Positions 7,100 through 14,200 of a stretch of DNA of 15,330 bases are shown in pieces. Position 1 is the stretch's first letter. Each line of letters starts with the position of its first letter. The stretch is from DATHSN01 sp035464115 (GTDB lineage: Bacteria; Actinomycetota; Acidimicrobiia; Acidimicrobiales; SKKL01). Made by a program: the position numbers and the translations under genes. A model generated the notes under the pieces. It was not told where the DNA came from. It worked only from the letters and a program-made list of their open reading frames with translations, and did no database searches. The DNA lies in contig DATHSN010000279.1 of NCBI GenBank assembly GCA_035464115.1, positions 1 through 15,330 on the forward strand, written 5' to 3'.

Positions 7100-9472
7100 A
7101 TGCTCAAGCGTGAGATCACGCCGCCCCCCGAGCACATCTTCCCGTCGGACGACCCGTGGCGCATCGTCGAGACCCGCTGGACCGACCACCACAGCGCTCG
7201 CGCCGAGACGATCTTCTCGTTGGCCAACGGGTACATCGGGATGCGCGGCACCGTCGAGGAGGGTCGGCCGGCGCTCGAACCGGGCACGTTCGTCAACGGG
7301 TTCCACGAGACGTGGCCGATCGTGCACGCCGAGGAGGCCTACGGCCTGGCCCGCACGGGCCAGACCATCGTCAACGTCCCCGACACCACCCTCCTGAAGC
7401 TCTACGTCGGCGATGAGCCGCTCCTGCTCCCCGTGGCGCGGATGCACGAGTACTCCCGCGTGCTCGACATGCGCGCGGGCACGCTCACCCGCGACCTGGT
7501 GTGGTCCACGCCGTCGGGCATCCACGTGCGGGTGCGGTCCCAACGATTGGTGTCGATGGAGCAGCGCCACGTGGCCGCCATGTCCTACGAGGTCACGGTC
7601 CTCGATGTCGACGCCCCGGTGGTGGTCACGTCGCAGGTGCTCAACCGCGAGGATGCCCGGCCCGACGAGGAGAACGGTCGCAACGGCACCGTCGACCCCC
7701 GCCAGGCCCCCTCCTTCGCCCACCGGGTCCTCGAGGGTCTCGTCGCCGATCACGACGGTGCCCGCCTCCTGCTCGGCTACCGCACCACCAACAGCCGCAT
7801 GACGCTCGGCATCGGCGTCGACCACGTGATCGACACCGCTGCCCCGCACACGGTGTCGACCGAGGTCGGCTCCGATCTGTCATCGGTGGTCGTCACGGTC
7901 GACGCCCAAGCGGGCGTGCCCATCCGCATCGTCAAGTACGTCGCGTTCCAGCACTCGCGGCGGGTGGCCGCCCGCGAGCTGGTGCGGCGCTGTGGGCGCA
8001 CCCTCGACCGGGTGGTGCGCAACGGCTACGAGGCGCTGCTCGAGGGCCAGCGGGCCGAGCTCGACCGCTTCTGGGAGCGCGCCGACGTCGTGGTCGAGCC
8101 GGTCGACCCGGCCGAGCGCCGGGTGCAGCAGTCGATCCGCTGGAACCTGTTCCAGGTGGCCCAGGCGGCGTGGCGGGCCGAGGGCTCGGGGATCCCGGCC
8201 AAGGGCCTCACCGGCAGCGCCTACGAGGGCCACTACTTCTGGGACATCGACGTCTACGTCCTGCCGTTCCTGTCCTACACCCAGCCCCGCATCGCCCGGA
8301 ACCTGCTGCGCTTCCGCCACAGCATGCTCGACCAGGCCCGACGTCGGGCGGCCGAGCTGAGCCACGACGGGGCGGCCTACCCCTGGCGCACCATCAACGG
8401 CGACGAGGCCTCGGCCGCGTTCCAGGCCGGCACCGCGCAGTACCACCTCAACGCCGACATCGCCTACGCCATCCGCAAGTACGTCGACGTGCGGGGCGAC
8501 GTCGGCTTCCTCGCCGAGGTGGGCGCGGAGATCCTGGTCGAGACCGCCCGGATGTGGCTCGACCTCGGGTTCTTCGGCGACGACGGCCGGTTCCACATCC
8601 ACAGCGTCACCGGGCCCGACGAGTACACCACCGTCGTCAACGACAACGCCTTCACCAACCTGATGGCCCGGCTGAACCTGCACTATGCGGCGTCGGCCGT
8701 GCGTCGCCTCCGCGACGAGATGCCCGAGGCCCACGCCGCGCTGGCCTTCGACGTGGCCCTGCGCCCCGACGAGCCCGACGAGTGGGACCGCGCCGGCGCC
8801 GCCATGTACGTCCCCTTCGACCCCGAGCGGGGCATCCACCCCCAGGACGAGACCTTCCTCGAGCGCGAGATGTGGGACCTCGAGGGCACCCCCGACGACC
8901 GCTTCCCGCTGCTGTTGCACTTCCACCCGCTGGTCATCTACCGCTTCCAGGTGCTCAAGCAGGCCGACGTGGTGCTCGCCATGTTCCTGCTCGGCAACGA
9001 GTTCGACCTCGAGCAGAAGCGCCGCAACTTCGACTACTACGACCCGATCACCACCGGCGACTCGTCGCTGTCGGCGTGCGTCCAGTCGATCGTCGCCGCC
9101 GAGATCGGCGATCTCGACTCGGCGTGTCGCTACTTCGACTACGCGTTGATGATGGACCTCGCCGACGTGGCGGGGAACACCTCCGACGGCGTCCACATCG
9201 CGTCCGCCGGCGGCGTGTGGATGGCGTTGGCGTTCGGCTTCGGTGGCGTGCGCGACTTCGACGGGAAGCTGTCGATCGATCCGCACCTCCCTGCCCGGTG
9301 GCGGTCGCTCACCATCCCGCTGCGGTTCCAGGACCGCCAGCTGCGGCTGCGGATCACCGCCGAGGAGGAGTCCGTCGAGCTGGTCGAGGGCGAACCCCTC
9401 GAGATCACGATGCGGGGGGTGCCGCACCTCCTGGAGCCGGGCGCGCCGCTGCGGGTCGATCCGAGGAGCTGA
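7100..9472 (+). CDS. Glycoside hydrolase family 65 protein (probable disaccharide phosphorylase)
   Basis: A 790-residue GH65 protein, the expected length for maltose, trehalose or kojibiose phosphorylases, which split alpha-glucosides with phosphate to give beta-glucose 1-phosphate. Segments in order: N-terminal beta-sandwich (about 12-270), linker helices, (alpha/alpha)6 barrel (about 335-710) and a short C-terminal beta-sandwich. The barrel contains GHYFWDIDVYVLPFL (Trp381-Asp382), the QYHLNADIAYAI strip, the general acid Glu508 in VTGPDEYTTVVNDNAFTN and the phosphate-loop-like GNTSDGVHIASAGGVWM (His699, Ser702). That last loop argues for a phosphorylase rather than a hydrolase. No signal peptide is present, so it is cytoplasmic. 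The usual partner, beta-phosphoglucomutase, is neither fused nor next door. The substrate cannot be named from sequence. Its 3' end overlaps the opposing gene by 68 bp. Confidence 0.95.
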   Translation: MLKREITPPPEHIFPSDDPWRIVETRWTDHHSARAETIFSLANGYIGMRGTVEEGRPALEPGTFVNGFHETWPIVHAEEAYGLARTGQTIVNVPDTTLLKLYVGDEPLLLPVARMHEYSRVLDMRAGTLTRDLVWSTPSGIHVRVRSQRLVSMEQRHVAAMSYEVTVLDVDAPVVVTSQVLNREDARPDEENGRNGTVDPRQAPSFAHRVLEGLVADHDGARLLLGYRTTNSRMTLGIGVDHVIDTAAPHTVSTEVGSDLSSVVVTVDAQAGVPIRIVKYVAFQHSRRVAARELVRRCGRTLDRVVRNGYEALLEGQRAELDRFWERADVVVEPVDPAERRVQQSIRWNLFQVAQAAWRAEGSGIPAKGLTGSAYEGHYFWDIDVYVLPFLSYTQPRIARNLLRFRHSMLDQARRRAAELSHDGAAYPWRTINGDEASAAFQAGTAQYHLNADIAYAIRKYVDVRGDVGFLAEVGAEILVETARMWLDLGFFGDDGRFHIHSVTGPDEYTTVVNDNAFTNLMARLNLHYAASAVRRLRDEMPEAHAALAFDVALRPDEPDEWDRAGAAMYVPFDPERGIHPQDETFLEREMWDLEGTPDDRFPLLLHFHPLVIYRFQVLKQADVVLAMFLLGNEFDLEQKRRNFDYYDPITTGDSSLSACVQSIVAAEIGDLDSACRYFDYALMMDLADVAGNTSDGVHIASAGGVWMALAFGFGGVRDFDGKLSIDPHLPARWRSLTIPLRFQDRQLRLRITAEEESVELVEGEPLEITMRGVPHLLEPGAPLRVDPRS

Positions 9473-10538
9473 CCGTCCGATCGCGCACGGGCAGCACCGC
9501 GGTGGTGCGCCCGTCCCAGATCGCCACCCGGGTGCCGGTGGGGTCGACCGCCACGGCGGCTCCGTCGGTGACGGTGACGGTGGCGGGGATCCACCCGAGC
9601 CGCAGGACGCCCGGCAACCCGCTGTGGAGCGGCCAGCGCATGAGCCACCCGACGCCGCCGTCGTCGACGGCGCCCACGACCACCGCGTGGGTGTCGACGG
9701 CCAGGGTGCGGGGATCGGGCCGCCGCCCCAACCACCCCGCCAGCTGCGCCGCGCCGACCGGTCCGGAGACCGTGGGGGCGCAGGGGTCGCAGTCGTCGGA
9801 CAGCCACGCGAGGGTGCCGTCGGCGCCAGCGGCCTCGGCGACCACGGCGGTGGCGCCGGCGATCGGACGGGGCTCGGTGCCCGGCTCCCAGCGGGCCAGC
9901 CGGCCGTCGGGGGTGCGCAGCACGGGGCCGTCGGCGTCGGTGGCCAGCCGGTGCCCGGGCGGCGTGCGCGCCGCCAGCTCGACCCGGCCCCGGCCGTCGA
10001 CGAGGCGGATCTCGTCGTGGTCGCCGCGCTCGTCGACGAGCCACACGTGCCCGAGCCGACTGGCGGCGACGATCCGGTCGGCGGTGCCGATCTCGACCGG
10101 GGTCGGTGGATCGCGCCGGGCGACGACGACGATGCGACGGTCGGTCCGCACCACCAGCCGACCCGACGGGAGGCGGGCCACGTCGTCGACCGGCACCGGC
10201 ACGTGATCGGGCCGCCACCGGATGGCGATGTCGTCGAGCATGCGGATGACGCCCTCGCCGGATGGGTCACCGACGAGGTGGAAGCCGTCGATCGGCGACC
10301 GCGCCGGTCGGGCCGTCGGCTCGGGCTCCCCCTCGGGGTCGGTGGGGACGCTGGTGCCGGGGGTCGGCGCGCTCGTGGGGGGTGGTCCGGCCTCTTCGCC
10401 CCCGCCGCGCACCGCGACCGTGGCGATGGCGATCACCGCGGCGACGGCCACGACCGCGGCGACCGGCCCGCGGCGGGGGGCGACGCGGACGATCTGCTCG
10501 CCGGCGGCGGGGTCGGTGGCTGGGTCGGGCTCGTGCAC
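9405..10538 (-). CDS. Membrane-anchored protein, possibly beta-propeller-like
   Basis: A 377-residue protein not recognised as a named family. It has a short cytoplasmic tail (1-24), one membrane helix (about 25-43) and a Pro/Thr/Glu-rich linker (about 47-80). The extracellular part is built of repeated short beta-like units (for example LPSGRLVVRTDRRIVVVA, GHVWLVDERG, GPVLRTPDGRLARWEPG, GTRVAIWDGRTTAVLPV), suggestive of a degenerate propeller. A CxxC pair (C250-D-P-C253) lies in the extracellular part. The start is GTG with no clear Shine-Dalgarno sequence, 22 nt after the stop of the DtxR-family gene; there is no promoter-like box in that gap, so the two genes are probably co-transcribed. 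The C-terminal Ala/Pro-rich tail runs 68 bp into the 3' end of the GH65 gene on the other strand. Its function is unknown; metal-linked sensing or uptake is only a guess from the neighbour. Confidence 0.78.
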   Translation of the reverse strand: MHEPDPATDPAAGEQIVRVAPRRGPVAAVVAVAAVIAIATVAVRGGGEEAGPPPTSAPTPGTSVPTDPEGEPEPTARPARSPIDGFHLVGDPSGEGVIRMLDDIAIRWRPDHVPVPVDDVARLPSGRLVVRTDRRIVVVARRDPPTPVEIGTADRIVAASRLGHVWLVDERGDHDEIRLVDGRGRVELAARTPPGHRLATDADGPVLRTPDGRLARWEPGTEPRPIAGATAVVAEAAGADGTLAWLSDDCDPCAPTVSGPVGAAQLAGWLGRRPDPRTLAVDTHAVVVGAVDDGGVGWLMRWPLHSGLPGVLRLGWIPATVTVTDGAAVAVDPTGTRVAIWDGRTTAVLPVRDRTVSSSDRPAAARPAPGGAAPPAS

Positions 10539-10560
10539 GGTGGCATCCGTGCGACGGGGC

Positions 10561-11238
10561 TCAGCCCTCGTCGGCGGCGACCTGGATGCGGGTGCTCACG
10601 AACGACGACAGGCCGACGTGGCGGCCGCCGATCTCGACGGTGGTGGTGCCGTCGGGTGACACGGCGGTGACCGTGCCCACCTGGCCGGGCTGGACCGACG
10701 AGGCCTCGAGGAAGTCGAGCAGGCCGTCGGTGAACTCGAGCTCCTCGGTGATGCGCCGCACCACGAACGACGAGCCGATGGCGATCGTGTCGAGGGTGGT
10801 GACGGTGTCGGGCGGGGTGTAGCTCGAGCCGGGGATGGGGTTGCCGTGCGGGCAGGTGGTGGGTGAACCGAGCAGGCGGTCCATCGCCTCCTCGACCGGG
10901 GCGGAGATCACGTGCTCCCACTTGCCGGCCTCGGTGTGGGCGGTGGCCCACGACAACCCGAGCACGTCGGTGAGGAACCGCTCGGCGAGGCGGTGCCGGC
11001 GCACGACCCGCTCGGCGAGCTCGAGGCCGGAGGGGGTGAGCGACACGGTGCGGTCGATGGTGACCAGGCCGTGCGCCTCCATGCGGCGGATCATCTCGGA
11101 CACCGCGGGGCGCGACACCTCGAGGCGGTCGGCGATGCGGGCCTGGATGACGTCGACGTCGTCCTCGTGGAGCTCGAAGATGGCCTCGCAGTACTCCTCG
11201 AAGGCCGGGTGGTACTCGGGTGCCTGGTACACGGCCAT
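10561..11238 (-). CDS. DtxR-family metal-dependent transcriptional regulator
   Basis: A 225-residue repressor of the DtxR/IdeR/MntR family, which binds DNA as a dimer when loaded with Fe2+ or Mn2+ and controls metal uptake and storage. It has a winged helix (about 10-70; recognition helix near SRPAVSEMIRRMEAHG at 42-57), a dimerisation domain (about 71-145, ending in PHGNPIPGS) and a FeoA/SH3-like C-terminal domain (about 155-225). Compared with DtxR, the metal ligands His82, Glu86, His101, Glu108 and His109 are kept. Met10 is replaced by Glu15 and Cys102 by Gly105, so the metal preference is uncertain and I give no gene symbol. The ATG at 11238 lacks a Shine-Dalgarno sequence but has TACGCT ending 6 nt upstream. 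The same frame stays open far upstream, antisense to lhr, but the domain begins at this ATG. Confidence 0.94.
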   Translation of the reverse strand: MAVYQAPEYHPAFEEYCEAIFELHEDDVDVIQARIADRLEVSRPAVSEMIRRMEAHGLVTIDRTVSLTPSGLELAERVVRRHRLAERFLTDVLGLSWATAHTEAGKWEHVISAPVEEAMDRLLGSPTTCPHGNPIPGSSYTPPDTVTTLDTIAIGSSFVVRRITEELEFTDGLLDFLEASSVQPGQVGTVTAVSPDGTTTVEIGGRHVGLSSFVSTRIQVAADEG

Positions 11239-11244
11239 GACGAG

Positions 11245-11250
11245 AGCGTA
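11245..11250 (-). promoter_or_regulatory. Putative -10 box of a leaderless DtxR-family gene promoter
   Basis: The minus strand reads TACGCT (TAnnnT), then exactly 6 nt, then the ATG at 11238. A weak -35 candidate, CCGACA, lies 15 bp upstream. There is no Shine-Dalgarno sequence. Confidence 0.6.
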
Positions 11251-11281
11251 CCCGCGTCGGCTCGCTGTCGGTGGGCCTCGG

Positions 11282-11287
11282 TACCGT
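11282..11287 (+). promoter_or_regulatory. Putative -10 box of lhr
   Basis: TACCGT (TAnnnT) lies 8 nt before the lhr ATG at 11296, giving a leader of about 0-2 nt. It shares the 57-bp divergent spacer with the box of the DtxR-family gene; the two boxes are 31 bp apart and face away from each other. Confidence 0.55.
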
Positions 11288-11295
11288 GCTGGTCG

Positions 11296-14200
11296 ATGGC
11301 CCTCGACCGGTTCTCGGCGCCCACCCGGGCGTGGTTCGACACCACGTTCGCCGCGCCGACCCCCGCCCAGACCGACGGGTGGGCGGCCATCGCCGAGGGC
11401 CACCACACGTTGCTCCTCGCCCCCACCGGGTCGGGCAAGACCCTCGCCGCCTTCCTGTGGGCGCTCGACCGCATGGCCACCGAGCCCGAGCCGCCGCCGG
11501 CGCGGCGCACCCGGGTGGTCTACCTCTCGCCCCTGCGGGCCCTCGCCGTCGACGTCGAGAAGAACCTGCGGGCGCCGCTGGCCGGCATCGGGCTGGCCGC
11601 CGAGCGGCTCGGCGTCACCGACGTGCGGCGGCCCACCGTCGGCGTGCGCACCGGCGACACGCCCGCCGACGAGCGGCGGCGCCTGGTGCGCACCCCGCCC
11701 GACATCCTCATCACCACCCCCGAGTCGCTCTACCTCATGCTCACCTCGGCGGCCCGGTCCACCCTGGCGGGCGTCGACACCGTCATCGTCGACGAGATCC
11801 ACGCCCTGGCCCCCACCAAGCGCGGCGCCCACCTGGCCCTCACCCTCGAGCGACTCGAGGAGGTCACCGACCGGCCCCCGCAGCGCATCGGGCTGTCCGC
11901 CACCCAGCGCCCGCTCGACGAGATCGCCCGGTTCCTCGCCGGGTTCGACGACCCGGGGCCCGACGGCGAGGCCGCCCCGCGCCCGGTCACCATCGTCGAC
12001 GCCGGGGTGCGCAAGGAGCTCGACCTCGAGGTCGTGGTCCCCATCGACGACATGGGCGCGCTCGGCGAGATCATCGACGAGCCCATGAGCGGCGCCGCGG
12101 CCGCCGGCCCGGTGCGGCGGTCGATCTGGCCCTCGATCCACCCCGCGCTGCTCGACCTCGTCCAGCAGCACCGCTCCACGCTCGTGTTCGTCAACGCCCG
12201 CCGGCTCGCCGAGCGCCTCGCCACGCGCCTCAACGAGCTCGCCCTCGAGGGCGACAACCGCGCCGCCGAGGCCGACGGCCGAGCCCCCGAGCCCGGGCTC
12301 GAGGTGGTGAAGGCGCACCACGGCTCGCTCAGCCGCGAGCGCCGCCTCGTCATCGAGGACGAGCTCAAGCGGGGCGAGCTCAAGGGCCTGGTCGCCACCA
12401 GCTCGCTCGAGCTCGGCATCGACATGGGCGCGGTCGACCTCGTCATCCAGGTCGAGTCGCCCGGCTCGGTGTCGCGGGGGCTCCAGCGCATCGGCCGGGC
12501 CGGCCACCAGGTGGGCGAGCCGAGCCGGGGCCGCATCTTCCCCAAGCACCGCATCGACCTGCTCGAGGCGGCCACCGTCGTGCGGCGCATGCGCGAGGGC
12601 CTCATCGAGCGCACCCGCTACCCCCGCGTGCCCCTCGACGTGCTGGCCCAGCACATCGTCGCCATGGTGGCCCTCGACGAGTGGTCGGTGGCCGATCTGG
12701 CCCGGGTGGTGCGCCGGTCGGCCTCGTTCCACGCCCTGTCCGACGAGATCCTCCACGCCACCCTCGACCTGCTCGACGGCCGCTACCCGTCCGAGGAGTT
12801 CGGCGAGCTGCGACCCCGCCTGGTGTGGGACCGGGTGGCGGGCACGCTGCGGGGCCGTCCCGGCGCCCAGCGCCTCGCCGTCACCAACCCCGGCACCATC
12901 CCCGACCGGGGGCTCTACGGCGTGTTCCTGCCCGACGGCACCCGGGTCGGCGAGCTCGACGAGGAGATGGTCTACGAGAGCCGCCCCGGCGAGACCTTCC
13001 TGCTCGGGGCCAGCACCTGGCGCATCGACGACATCACCCACGACCGCGTCGTCGTCACCCCGGCGCCGGGTCAGCCCGGCAAGATGCCGTTCTGGCACGG
13101 CGACGGCCCCGGGCGCCCGCTCGAGCTGGGACGGGCCGTGGGCGCGCTGGTGCGCGAGCTGCGGGCCGACCCGTCGGCGGCCGAGGCCCGGCTCCGCGCC
13201 GAGCACGGGCTCGACGAGCTGGCGGCGCGCAACCTCCTCGCGTTCCTCGACGAGCAGGCCGAGGCCACCGGCGTGGTCCCCGACGACCGCACCATCGTCG
13301 TCGAGCGCTTCCGCGACGAGATCGGCGACTGGCGGGTCTGCGTGCTCTCCCCGTTCGGGGCCCAGGTCCACGCCCCGTGGGGCATGGCGCTGCGGGGCCG
13401 GCTGGCCGAGCGCTGGGGCATCGACGTCGAGCTCATCTGGAGCGACGACGGCATCGTGCTGCGGCTCCCCGAGGCCATCGACGAGCTCCCCCTCGACGAG
13501 CTGCTCATCGACCCCGACGAGATCCACGAGCTGGTGGTGCGCGAGCTGCCCGGCACCGCCATGTTCGCGGCGCGCTTCCGCGAGTGCGCGGCGCGGGCGC
13601 TGCTCCTGCCCCGCCGCCGGCCCGACCGGCGCACACCGCTGTGGCAACAGCGCCAGCGCGCCGCCGACCTGTTGGCGGTGGCGGCGCGGCACCCGTCGTT
13701 CCCGATCCTGCTCGAGACCACCCGCGAGTGCCTGAACGACGTGTTCGACCTGCCCGCGCTGCGCGAGGTGCTCACCGACCTGCGGGCCCGGCGCATCCGT
13801 GCGGTGGCGGTCGACACCCCCGGGGCGTCGCCGTTCGCCCAGTCGCTCGTGTTCGGCTGGATCGGCCAGTTCATGTACGACGGCGACGCGCCGCTCGCCG
13901 AGCGGCGCGCGGCCGCGCTGGCGCTCGACCGCGACCTGCTCCGCGAGCTGCTCGGCGCCGAGGAGCTGCGCGACCTGCTCGACGCCGAGGTGGTCCACCA
14001 GGTCGAGCGCGAGCTGCAGCGACTCACGGCCGGGCGCCGGGCGCGCGACGCCGACGAGGCGCTCGACGTGCTCCGCGCCCTCGGCCCCCTCACGCGGGCC
14101 GAGCTGGTGGCCCGGTCCGAGCCGGAGGTCGACGCGGGCGCGCCCGGCGCCGAGGCGGTCGATCCCGACGGGGGTGCCGTCGGCGTCGAGGCGGGCGATC

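Noticed and set aside
7501..10206. A 901-codon plus-strand open frame in another phase of GH65, continuing antisense to the membrane protein gene
   Set aside because: The GH65 frame carries every family motif; this one is Arg/Pro-rich shadow sequence typical of GC-rich third positions.
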